Shown piece by piece: positions 49,409 through 57,391 of a stretch of 64,000 bases of DNA; within the stretch, counting starts at the first letter, position 1, and each line of letters begins with the position of its first letter. Both the position numbers and the translations under genes were made by a program. Below the pieces are notes generated by a model, which had not been told where the DNA came from, ran no database searches, and was given only the letters and a program-made list of their open reading frames with translations. The stretch is from Nitrospinaceae bacterium. Its GTDB lineage: Bacteria; Nitrospinota; Nitrospinia; Nitrospinales; VA-1. The stretch is taken from the NCBI GenBank assembly GCA_029261595.1, contig JAJDAZ010000068.1, positions 62,001 to 126,000 on the forward strand. Direction: 5' to 3'.

Positions 49409-49567
49409 TCAGGAGGCTTCGCCTCAGAATTTTACTCTAAACCCGGCAAGGATTATTTTTTTGATTGTCACAATTTTCGCAATCCTCCGGACCCTGTGGT
49501 ATTTGCCATTTGCCCCCATGCCCGACACGGTTACTTCTATAAGAAGGGGAGTGACAACCGTTATTAA

Positions 49568-50791
49568 TTAATCCCCAAACATCACCCTTCCCGCCACCAT
49601 CGAGAAGTCAACTACATCCCGGTCCGGATCAAAGGGAATGTCGGTCCAGTTTTCCGGGTTTCCCTCAACGCGGAATCCGATGAGGTCGGCGGCTTTACCC
49701 GCAATCAACGCACCCGTATCAAGACCCAGAACAGTCGCACCTCCCAAAGTTGCCATTTTTAAAATTTCAAGCCGAGATACATCCTTCAGCATTTCATCGG
49801 CGATTCTAAGCTCGCGGAGAAAACTCAACGAATCGTTACTGGCGAGGGAATCCGTCCCCAAGCCCACAGAGATGCCACGGTCAAGAAGTTTGCGGACCGG
49901 CATGAAGCGGATGCGGCCAAACCAGCGGGTGCTTCCCGGACAAAACACCGCGCGCACGTTTCGGGATTGCAACAGATCGAGGTCTTCATCGACATGGTTC
50001 AGATGGATCGCGACCATCGAATCGAGAACACCAATATTTTCCAAATAGCGGATCGGGCTTTTCCCCGGAGGATTCCAATCGTTATCGTACACCCCCTTCT
50101 CTTCAAGAAACGCTTGCATCTCCCCTCCGCCCTCATGCAGGAAACGAACTTCTTCGGGGAATTCCGCCAGATGGCAGGAAGTTATGCTGTCGCTACGCAG
50201 GGCAAGTTTATTCAGCCCTTGAAACAGGGCGGGCGATACGGAATAAGGCGCATGCGGCGCCAGCCCCGGTTGCAACAACGGGGTGTTGAATTTTTGCGAT
50301 TTCAAAATCGCCGCTATCGGGTCCAGGAATTCCTGGGCTCTCTGACTGTTGAATCCCAGGACTTCTAAAAGCACGACCTGCCGGAAAGGAAGATTCTGGT
50401 ATTCCGGCAACAGATCTATTTCAGACAAAGTGTCCGCAAGCGTGGTCACCCCTGACCGCAACATGTCCTCAGCCCCGATATGCAGGGCCGAAACACGTTC
50501 GTCCAGAGACATATTAGAATTTTCCCGTAAAAGCGCGCGCACCCAATCGGTGAATCTTTCACACTTCGGGACTTTGCCGCGCAATGCGGAAAGGGCAAGA
50601 TGGCAATGCGCATTCACAAAACCGGGGAGGATGAGATGGTCGGACAAATCCAGGCATGGGGTCGATGAGGACGATTGCGCAGGCCTGATTTCTTTAATCA
50701 GACCCTGCTCAATGAGCAGTTCTCCGTTTTCAACCACCTCTCCATCTATCGGAAGAAGAGCTTTGAATTTGATTTTTAAATTGTCCGACAT
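49568..50791 (-). CDS. Metal-dependent amidohydrolase, aminofutalosine deaminase-like
   Basis: 407 residues. Amidohydrolase superfamily: H-C-H in N-A-H-C-H-L-A-L-S near 61-66, a third metal-ligand region A-P-H-A-P-Y-S-V near 200, H-L-A-E near 229, H-L-N-H near 284 and G-T-D-S-L-A-S-N near 322. These features match the deaminase branch (S-adenosylhomocysteine, guanine and 6-amino-6-deoxyfutalosine deaminases). The N-A-H-C-H-L-A-L-S-A-L-R-G form is closest to what I know for the futalosine menaquinone route. No other menaquinone gene is in the window, so the substrate remains open. Confidence 0.8.
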   Translation of the reverse strand: MSDNLKIKFKALLPIDGEVVENGELLIEQGLIKEIRPAQSSSSTPCLDLSDHLILPGFVNAHCHLALSALRGKVPKCERFTDWVRALLRENSNMSLDERVSALHIGAEDMLRSGVTTLADTLSEIDLLPEYQNLPFRQVVLLEVLGFNSQRAQEFLDPIAAILKSQKFNTPLLQPGLAPHAPYSVSPALFQGLNKLALRSDSITSCHLAEFPEEVRFLHEGGGEMQAFLEEKGVYDNDWNPPGKSPIRYLENIGVLDSMVAIHLNHVDEDLDLLQSRNVRAVFCPGSTRWFGRIRFMPVRKLLDRGISVGLGTDSLASNDSLSFLRELRIADEMLKDVSRLEILKMATLGGATVLGLDTGALIAGKAADLIGFRVEGNPENWTDIPFDPDRDVVDFSMVAGRVMFGD

Positions 50792-50827
50792 TGTTCTTAT
50801 TATTTTTTCCAGAAGTTTTCAGGTCCT

Positions 50828-50868
50828 CACGTAGTGTCAGACCCACTCTTCCTCCCCACGTAGTGGGG
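50828..50868. repeat. Two CACGTAGTG motifs, one inside a perfect hairpin
   Basis: CACGTAGTG occurs at 50828-50836 and again at 50857-50865, 29 bp apart. The second copy is inside CCCCAC-GTA-GTGGGG (50854-50868), a perfect 6-bp stem directly after the stop codon of the methyltransferase-like gene on the minus strand. No T-run follows, so it is not a normal terminator. Confidence 0.6.
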
Positions 50869-51339
50869 TTAGAAAAGGGTTTTCTTCCGGTATTCCCGGT
50901 AACTGTCGCCGAATTTTTCCAACAGAGCTTTTTCCTCTTCCCGCGCCCGGTAGAGATTCAACGGCACAACCACCACCGCCATATACACCATTCCAAAGAC
51001 CGACCCGCAGGCCGCCAGCAATCCGAACAGAGTCAGATTGATTCCCACGTAAATCGGGTGACGGAAGAATCTATAGATTCCCTGGGTCTTTAAAACTTCA
51101 GAGCCGGGCAAAACCGCAAGAGATTTTCCGAGAGAAACCATTCCCCATATCCAGATGCCCGTGCCCATTCCCCCGATGCCGAGGAAAACCGGCACAAACG
51201 CCGAATAACCGAAACCAAAATTCTTTGGGAAAAAATAAGCCACCGCCAATGGAAAAAAATACAACAGGGGAACAAAAACGCTCAGCGCAAACCGTTGGTT
51301 GGAAGACAAGGATTTAAAATCAACCATGGGTCGGATCAT
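50869..51339 (-). CDS. Isoprenylcysteine methyltransferase-like membrane protein
   Basis: 156 residues with about four hydrophobic helices. The C-terminal half has the ICMT/PEMT pattern: L-K-T-Q-G-I-Y-R-F-F-R-H-P-I-Y-V-G (G-x-Y-x-x-x-R-H-P) and E-E-K-A-L-L-E-K-F-G-D-S-Y-R-E-Y. This is a SAM-dependent methyltransferase of an unknown lipid or small molecule. The start overlaps the lpxK stop by 4 bp (ATGA), so the two are translationally coupled. Confidence 0.82.
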   Translation of the reverse strand: MIRPMVDFKSLSSNQRFALSVFVPLLYFFPLAVAYFFPKNFGFGYSAFVPVFLGIGGMGTGIWIWGMVSLGKSLAVLPGSEVLKTQGIYRFFRHPIYVGINLTLFGLLAACGSVFGMVYMAVVVVPLNLYRAREEEKALLEKFGDSYREYRKKTLF

Positions 51340-52409
51340 TTCCCTAAAAGGAGCTGGATGAAACCTTCACGGCCCGCAAGAATCTCCATATCGACGGTTA
51401 TTTTAAGCACCGGCAGGGAAAAGTCCGAAGGGTCGATTTTTACGCTGTCCTTTTCCGACACCACCAGGTATTTCGCCCCCGCTTTCCTGGCTTCCTTTTC
51501 TAACATTTTGAGATCATCCATAACATAGCGATGGTGATCCTTAAACGCGCGAAAAAAAACCACCCGCACACCCGCCGACTCCAGGGTCGTGCGAAAATCG
51601 CCCGGTCTGGCGATTCCGCAAAAAGCCGCCACCGGTTGATCCTGCAAAACCGTCTTGTCCAAAATTTCCTGATCGTCCAGCCGGACGATGGATTGAAGCT
51701 GAAGCGCAGTTTTTATCACCGGGAGATTGTCCGGCAGTATGGCCTGCGCCCCCGGATCTTTACCTTCCGAACAACGGGTGAGGCAGATCGCATCGGCCCG
51801 CCGAACGGCTTGAAGGGGTTCGCGCAACTCCCCAGCGGGAAAGAGACGACCGTTGCCCAGCGGCTTTTCCTGATCGAGCAGAAGAATATTGAGATCACGG
51901 GAAAGCGCCAGATGCTGATACCCGTCGTCGAGGATCAAAGTGTCCACGCCGAATTTTTCCAATGCATAATTTCCGGTACAGAAGCGGTCCCTCCCTGTCA
52001 GGACAGGAATGTTTTTAAGTCTTTTAGCGATCATCACGGGTTCGTCGCCCGCCACCTCCGGCGAAAGCAATACCTGCCCGCCGTCGCAAACCACGTTGAC
52101 GGTTTCCTGGGATATTCCTCCGTAGCCCCGGCTGAGGATGGCCGGTTTGAAACCATTGTCCCTTAGAATTTGAGCGATCAGGATGACGACGGGCGTTTTC
52201 CCTGTGCCTCCCAGGGTGAGGTTGCCGACGCTGATCACACGAGCCGGCAAGGAGCGGGTCGGAAAATTTCCCGTGCGATAAGCCAGCCGATTCAAACAAA
52301 GGCCAAAGCGGTAGAAGATGGATGCCACCCGGAACAGCAGGTACAGGGGAACGTGGTAAAAATTCCGCCTGGGTGAAATGATACGGTAATAAAGCGCGTC
52401 CAGACTCAT
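51336..52409 (-). CDS. lpxK: Tetraacyldisaccharide 4'-kinase (lipid A)
   Basis: 357 residues. It phosphorylates the 4' position of the lipid A precursor at the inner membrane. An N-terminal membrane-anchoring helix is near residues 17-40. The P-loop region V-G-N-L-T-L-G-G-T-G-K-T-P is near 62-74, then R-G-Y-G and the conserved D-D-G-Y-Q-H near 160. It is divergent from the waaA pair, which performs the next step of the same pathway. Confidence 0.95.
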   Translation of the reverse strand: MSLDALYYRIISPRRNFYHVPLYLLFRVASIFYRFGLCLNRLAYRTGNFPTRSLPARVISVGNLTLGGTGKTPVVILIAQILRDNGFKPAILSRGYGGISQETVNVVCDGGQVLLSPEVAGDEPVMIAKRLKNIPVLTGRDRFCTGNYALEKFGVDTLILDDGYQHLALSRDLNILLLDQEKPLGNGRLFPAGELREPLQAVRRADAICLTRCSEGKDPGAQAILPDNLPVIKTALQLQSIVRLDDQEILDKTVLQDQPVAAFCGIARPGDFRTTLESAGVRVVFFRAFKDHHRYVMDDLKMLEKEARKAGAKYLVVSEKDSVKIDPSDFSLPVLKITVDMEILAGREGFIQLLLGK

Positions 52410-52457
52410 ACAAATTTATCCATTCCCTTCAATCATTTGGAGGTATACTCCCTGCCT

Positions 52458-53714
52458 ATGGAAATTTTGTATCATACCATTGTCGGAGCCGCCATCCTAG
52501 CCGCATCCCCTTTCATCCTGTTACGGATGGCCCTCTCAAGAAAGTTTCGCGCCGATATGCTGGAGCGCCACCGTGGGGCGAACTTGCTGCCGTCTTTTCC
52601 AGAAAGTTTGTGGGTGCACGCGTCTTCCGCAGGGGAAGTGCGGGCGGCAAAAATTCTTATCGATGCCTTGCGAAAAGCAGGCGGTCACCCTCCCGTCGTT
52701 CTTTCCACCTTCACCCGAACAGGCTACGACCTGGCAATCAAGGAAAATATCGAAAACGTATTTCGTCTGCCATTCGATTTTCCCTTCTGGCTGAATCCCG
52801 TTTTCGACAAACTGAATCCTTCTAAATTGATCCTGATCGAAGCGGAATTCTGGCCTTCCCTTTTAAGGCAGTGCAAGCAAAAAAAGGTGCCGGTGGTTCT
52901 GGTCAACGGCAGGATGTCCGAACGATCGGGGGACCGCTACCGGAAGATCCTGCCTTTCTTTAAATGGATCGCAGACTCGATCTCGGTATTTTCCATGCGC
53001 ACCAAAGCCGATGCGGACCGTGTGCTGGATCTTGGGGTTCTCCCCAAAAAAGTCCGGGTCACGGGCAATATTAAATTTGACGCCCGAACAGGCAATACTG
53101 TCTCCGTTGAAAAAAATCCCGCCGAAAAGTTTCCCTGGCTGACCTTCGGTTCCACCCGCCCTGGCGATGAAGGACCGATCATGGAAACCGTCCTGCGTCT
53201 CAAAGAGGAGTTTGAAGATCTCAATGTCGCTATCGCCCCAAGACATGTGGACCGTTGCCAGGAAATAGAAGGCCTGATCCGGGGATACGGCGTGGAATTC
53301 ATACGCCATTCCCGGCTCGTCAAAGATGACGGTGACATGAAAGGGGAAATCATCCTGGTGGACACGATGGGCGAATTGAACAACTATTATGCAAAGTCCG
53401 CCGTGGCCTTTGTCGGCGGAGGATTCAACCCCCGGTTCGGCGGACAGAATATTCTCGAACCGGCGGCCCTCGGCCTGCCCGTCGTGTATGGAAAACACAT
53501 GCAGAATTTTGCGGAAGAAGCCCGCCTGTTGAAAGAGTCGGGAGGCGGACTTCAAATTGAAAGTCCTAATGAATTATACCCGGCCCTGCACCACCTCCTC
53601 ACACAACCAGAGGAGCGCGAGCGCCGCGGACAAGCGGCGGCTAAGACCATACGCGCCAACCAGGGAGCGGTGCAACGCAATCTGGAATTGATCGGGCAAG
53701 AGGAGCCGGTCTAA
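52458..53714 (+). CDS. waaA: 3-deoxy-D-manno-octulosonic acid (Kdo) transferase
   Basis: 418 residues from the ATG at 52458. It adds Kdo from CMP-Kdo to lipid A precursor (GT30). It has an N-terminal membrane anchor (residues 8-24). The conserved W-V-H-A-S-S-A-G-E has Glu60, the catalytic-base position; I-E-A-E-F-W-P-S and V-N-G-R-M-S-E-R-S are conserved; the C-terminal half has G-N-I-K-F-D and A-F-V-G-G-G-F ... G-G-Q-N-I-L-E-P-A-A. A second related gene follows 4 bp downstream. Divergent from lpxK. Confidence 0.93.
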   Translation: MEILYHTIVGAAILAASPFILLRMALSRKFRADMLERHRGANLLPSFPESLWVHASSAGEVRAAKILIDALRKAGGHPPVVLSTFTRTGYDLAIKENIENVFRLPFDFPFWLNPVFDKLNPSKLILIEAEFWPSLLRQCKQKKVPVVLVNGRMSERSGDRYRKILPFFKWIADSISVFSMRTKADADRVLDLGVLPKKVRVTGNIKFDARTGNTVSVEKNPAEKFPWLTFGSTRPGDEGPIMETVLRLKEEFEDLNVAIAPRHVDRCQEIEGLIRGYGVEFIRHSRLVKDDGDMKGEIILVDTMGELNNYYAKSAVAFVGGGFNPRFGGQNILEPAALGLPVVYGKHMQNFAEEARLLKESGGGLQIESPNELYPALHHLLTQPEERERRGQAAAKTIRANQGAVQRNLELIGQEEPV

Positions 53715-53718
53715 TCCC

Positions 53719-54996
53719 ATGTTTCTTCTTTATCACCTACTCACCCTGGTCCTGGCTTTTTTCGTCGTTCCTTTTTTTGCGCTTTATTCCCTTTGCACGA
53801 ACAGCAAGCGCCGGGGGCTTTGGCATCATTTCGGCCTCGTTCCTTCAACGCCGGATTCCTCGCCGCAAAAAACCCTCTGGTTGTTTGCCCTGTCTCTGGG
53901 GGAGGTGACCGCCGCCGCCCCGGTGCTGAACATCCTGCACCAAGAACGACCTGACCTGCGCCTTATCATTTCTGTCACCACCGACTCAGGCTACGACGGC
54001 GCCCGGCAGAAAATCCCCTTTGCCGATCAAATCTTTTTTCATCCGCTCGATTGCCTGCCGTTCAATCTGATTGCGCTCAACCGCATTCGACCGGATTGTT
54101 TCGTGGTCACCGACACGGGGTTCTGGCCCGGCCTGCTCGATCTATTGACCTGTCGAAAAATCCCTTCATTGCTTTTCAACGGCAGAATTTCCGAACGGTC
54201 CCGAAGACGTTATCAACGTCTGGAAATTTTATCCAGGCCCTTGTTCAACCGGTTCCGCGTCCTTTGCATGCAGAGCCGGCATGGGAGCGAGGCTCTCAAT
54301 GCATTGGGCATCGACCCCACCCGCTTAAAGGTGATCGGCGATCCAAAATTCGACGCGCTGGTTGAAGTCCCCGAAACAGAGCGCCTGAATATTCTGGCTG
54401 ATTTGCAGATTGATGAGAAAAACCCGGTGTGGGTGGCCGGGAGCACGCACAGGGGGGAAGAGAAAATCATTCTCAACGTTTATGAAAAATTAAAAAAGAA
54501 CTTTGACGATCTGGTTCTCATCCTCGCGCCCAGGCGTCTGGAGCGATTGTATGAACTGGAGTCGTTGTTAAATTCCCGGAACATTTCATTTTCCAAACGC
54601 ACGGAACTCTTCCAAACGTCATCGAATCAAGTGATCCTGCTGGACACCATGGGGGAATTGGGAGCGCTATACTCCATCGCCGACGCGGCTTTCGTGGGAA
54701 ACAGTTTATTTCCCCCCGGTGGCGGTCACAGCCTCATGGAACCCCTCGTTCAGGGAATCCCTGTCGTTTACGGACCTCATGTCGAAAATTTCCGTCAGGT
54801 GGCTGAAGAACTAAAGGAAAATGAACTGGCCTTTTCGGTGGACAACAAAGACGAGATGGAGACCGTCATGGCCTCCCTTTTAGAAGATTCCACCAGGCGC
54901 AACGAATTCGCCGGGCGGGCCTCCGCCTGGATCAAAAGTCACCAGGGTGCGTCCCGGCGCATGGCAGACATTATTCTGGAAAATTTAAAGGATTAA
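53719..54996 (+). CDS. Second Kdo-transferase-like glycosyltransferase (GT30 paralog)
   Basis: 425 residues, a clear relative of the gene just upstream. It has an N-terminal membrane helix, W-L-F-A-L-S-L-G-E with the catalytic Glu62 kept, F-N-G-R-I-S-E-R-S, G-D-P-K-F-D and F-V-G-N-S-L-F-P-P-G-G-G-H-S-L-M-E-P. Differences include V-T-D-T-G-F-W-P where Kdo transferases have E-T/A-E-x-W-P. It may add a second Kdo, or another ulosonic acid, to the core, or act on another acceptor. It starts 4 bp after waaA, in one operon. Confidence 0.82.
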   Translation: MFLLYHLLTLVLAFFVVPFFALYSLCTNSKRRGLWHHFGLVPSTPDSSPQKTLWLFALSLGEVTAAAPVLNILHQERPDLRLIISVTTDSGYDGARQKIPFADQIFFHPLDCLPFNLIALNRIRPDCFVVTDTGFWPGLLDLLTCRKIPSLLFNGRISERSRRRYQRLEILSRPLFNRFRVLCMQSRHGSEALNALGIDPTRLKVIGDPKFDALVEVPETERLNILADLQIDEKNPVWVAGSTHRGEEKIILNVYEKLKKNFDDLVLILAPRRLERLYELESLLNSRNISFSKRTELFQTSSNQVILLDTMGELGALYSIADAAFVGNSLFPPGGGHSLMEPLVQGIPVVYGPHVENFRQVAEELKENELAFSVDNKDEMETVMASLLEDSTRRNEFAGRASAWIKSHQGASRRMADIILENLKD

Positions 54997-55010
54997 AACA
55001 GAAATCCTTT

Positions 55011-55041
55011 TCACCGCAAAGACGCAGAGGACGCAAAGATA
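55011..55041. repeat. Dispersed-repeat-like sequence rich in GCAAAGACGCA motifs
   Basis: A short stretch with internal near-repetition (CACCGCAAAGACGCA, then GAGGACGCAAAGA). I have the impression that very similar stretches occur as scattered repeats in many environmental bacterial genomes, often near gene ends. Only one copy is in this window, so this needs a genome search. Confidence 0.4.
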
Positions 55042-55122
55042 AAATCAACTAAAAATTTTCTATATTCTTTCACTAAGATTTAATAGGATAAGCTGCATCG
55101 CTTTTTTATCGAGATAAGAACA

Positions 55123-55773
55123 ATGGAAATCGCAAAACTCGTTCTTCAATACATTGAAACTTTAATCTGGCCTATCATTGCTTTATTTTCTATTCATTTA
55201 TTCCGAGAACCAATTGTCAACATTCTGAACAGGGTTAAAAAAGCTGATTTGCCAGGAGGTATTTCTATCGAGGCTTTTCCCGAAAAAATTGAAAGAGCTA
55301 AAGCTCTATCAGTTGAAGTAAAGCAAGAAATTCTTTCTAAGAAAGAACATAAAGAGCATCCTACTATTCCGATAACTGAAGCCAATGCCAGAATGTTAAA
55401 TTTAGGTTTAGCTCCTTCCCCCACTGGTTTAGAGCTTTCCAAATATAGAGCCTTAGCAGATCAAGACCCCGTGCTTGCTCTTGCTGGTTTACGTATTGAA
55501 GTCGAAACAATGCTAAAAAATCTTGCAAAAGGATTTAAAGTGTCAATAAAGGAGAATATGGGAGCGGGTTCCATCGTCCGAAAATTACACCAAGGAGGAG
55601 CTATTACAAGTCGGCAGGCCGATCTGATTTCTGAAATATTAGCTTTAGCCAATTCCGCTGTGCATGGTCAAAAAGTTTCTGCCAACCAAGCAAAAGAAAT
55701 TTTGGATATTGCAGAAGTATTGCGAGATGATTATGTCAGGTGGTTAAGCTGGGGGTTTCCAAAAAAATTATAA
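55123..55773 (+). CDS. Membrane-anchored DUF4145-like protein
   Basis: 216 residues. A hydrophobic helix (about 10-27) anchors the protein. The C-terminal half (about 115-205) is all-helical and fits the DUF4145/HEPN-like pattern: D-P-V-L-A-L-A-G-L-R-I-E-V-E-T-M-L, a G-A-G-S-I motif, and A-L-A-N-S-A-V-H-G-Q-K-V. Proteins of this type turn up near defence and restriction genes, but none is here. The gene is visibly more AT-rich than its neighbours, stands alone and follows the short repeat, which suggests transfer. SD is weak. Confidence 0.72.
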   Translation: MEIAKLVLQYIETLIWPIIALFSIHLFREPIVNILNRVKKADLPGGISIEAFPEKIERAKALSVEVKQEILSKKEHKEHPTIPITEANARMLNLGLAPSPTGLELSKYRALADQDPVLALAGLRIEVETMLKNLAKGFKVSIKENMGAGSIVRKLHQGGAITSRQADLISEILALANSAVHGQKVSANQAKEILDIAEVLRDDYVRWLSWGFPKKL

Positions 55774-55834
55774 CTCGGTCACACTGGTTTCTTTTCGCCA
55801 TCAGAGTCGTCACCCGTTGGATGTTGCGGTAAAT

Positions 55835-57262
55835 CTATCCTTTATTCTTTCCCATTTTACTCACTCCCCACACAGCAATGCAGGAAAATAAAAACGCGGG
55901 CACCAGTTCGTAGATCACCGCATCGGAAAGTCCCGAAACCTTCCAGACGATGGTGGTCAAAAACCCGGTGAGCATCCCGGCGACCGCACCCTGGATCGTT
56001 ACATTTTTAGAATACAGGGTGAATAAAATCACCGGGCCGAAACTCGCCCCCAATCCCGACCAGGCAAACAGCACGAACCAGAAGATCACCCGCGTTTCCA
56101 TAAGAGCGATCGCCATGGCCCCAAGACCCAGCACCAGAATAGTGATCCGGCTGACGCGCAGAATTTTTTGGTGCGACAAGGTGCGGTTGAAAATTTTCGT
56201 GTACACATCATGCGCCACCGTGGCCGCCGCGACGATGATCTGGGCCGAGACGGTGGACATGATCGCCGCCAGCACGCCGGTCAGGACAATCGCCGTCACC
56301 ACCGTGGGCAGGAGCGCGTCCGCCGCCCTGGGGAACAGATGCTCCGGGTCTTCCAATCCGGGGAACAGGGCGTTGCCTGCGATCCCCAGGATGATCGCGG
56401 AACTGTAAATGATAAGCCCCCAGGAAATCGCGATCCACACGCCCCGCTCGATGGTCTTCGTGTCTTTGGCCGCCATGTAGCGGTTGATGACATGCGGTTG
56501 GCCGGGATAGCCCAGACCGATCCCCAATAATCCCACCATCGACCCAAAAAACGCCGCCGTGGTTTTTCCGCCCATCCAGGCCAACGTATCGGGAGAGGCT
56601 TGATGAACCTGTTGCACCATGCCGGAGAATCCGCCGAGACTCCACACGGCCACGATTGCCAGAAGTGCGATGCCCAACACCATGATGATCCCTTGAATAA
56701 AATCCGTCCACACCACCGCGCGAAACCCGCCCATCATGGTGTACACGATCACGATGGAACCGCCGACGGTGATGCTCATGAGATGGGAGATGCCGAATAT
56801 CGCATCGAAGGTTTTGCCGATGGCGGTGAACTGGGCGGCTACATAGGCCATCATGCAGGAAAAAATAATGACCACGGAAATGATTCGAAGAAGATTGGAG
56901 GTGTCCTTGAAATGCGATTCCAGGTAATCGGGAATCGTGAGGGCGTGTTCCTCATGAGAATGTTTGCGCAATCGCTCGGCAATGAAAAACCAGTTGATCG
57001 CGTATCCCAGCAGACAACCCGGCAGAAACCACAACGCCGACAGCCCGTCTTTATAGGCCAGACCCACCGTCCCCAACACCGCCCAGGCGCTCTCGGAACT
57101 GGCGGTTGATGAAATGGCAGTGACCCAGGCTTTCAGCGAGCGGTCGGCCAGGAAAAAATCGGCGGGGGAATGGGTGTTTCGGGAGGTCACGTAACCGATG
57201 CCCAGCATCAACAGGACATATAAAAAAAACACCGTTCCGATGACTGCGGTGAGTTCCGTCAT
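55835..57262 (-). CDS. Sodium:solute symporter, PutP-like
   Basis: 475 residues and about 13 membrane helices: the sodium:solute symporter (SSS) fold. Motifs near the Na+ and substrate sites: S-S-T-A-S-S-E-S-A-W-A near 50-60 and G-I-G-L-G-Y-P-G-Q-P-H near 248. The closest known group is the sodium/proline symporters (PutP). The substrate cannot be fixed from sequence alone. The gene is divergent from leuS with a 129-bp shared upstream region. Confidence 0.88.
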   Translation of the reverse strand: MTELTAVIGTVFFLYVLLMLGIGYVTSRNTHSPADFFLADRSLKAWVTAISSTASSESAWAVLGTVGLAYKDGLSALWFLPGCLLGYAINWFFIAERLRKHSHEEHALTIPDYLESHFKDTSNLLRIISVVIIFSCMMAYVAAQFTAIGKTFDAIFGISHLMSITVGGSIVIVYTMMGGFRAVVWTDFIQGIIMVLGIALLAIVAVWSLGGFSGMVQQVHQASPDTLAWMGGKTTAAFFGSMVGLLGIGLGYPGQPHVINRYMAAKDTKTIERGVWIAISWGLIIYSSAIILGIAGNALFPGLEDPEHLFPRAADALLPTVVTAIVLTGVLAAIMSTVSAQIIVAAATVAHDVYTKIFNRTLSHQKILRVSRITILVLGLGAMAIALMETRVIFWFVLFAWSGLGASFGPVILFTLYSKNVTIQGAVAGMLTGFLTTIVWKVSGLSDAVIYELVPAFLFSCIAVWGVSKMGKNKG

Positions 57263-57391
57263 GGTCCGGTATTATAACGGAGAACGACCGGACGATTAAG
57301 GCTTTTCCTGACGGGCGCATTTTATGCCGGCGGATTAATTCCGGCATTATGCTACTATAGCTGTTTTTTAAAACCAGGGAGCCTTGTTTGC

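Noticed and set aside
57263-57391. T-box or leucine leader ahead of leuS
   Set aside because: The region is only 129 bp, shared with a divergent gene, and lacks a T-box motif or a leader peptide with Leu codons.
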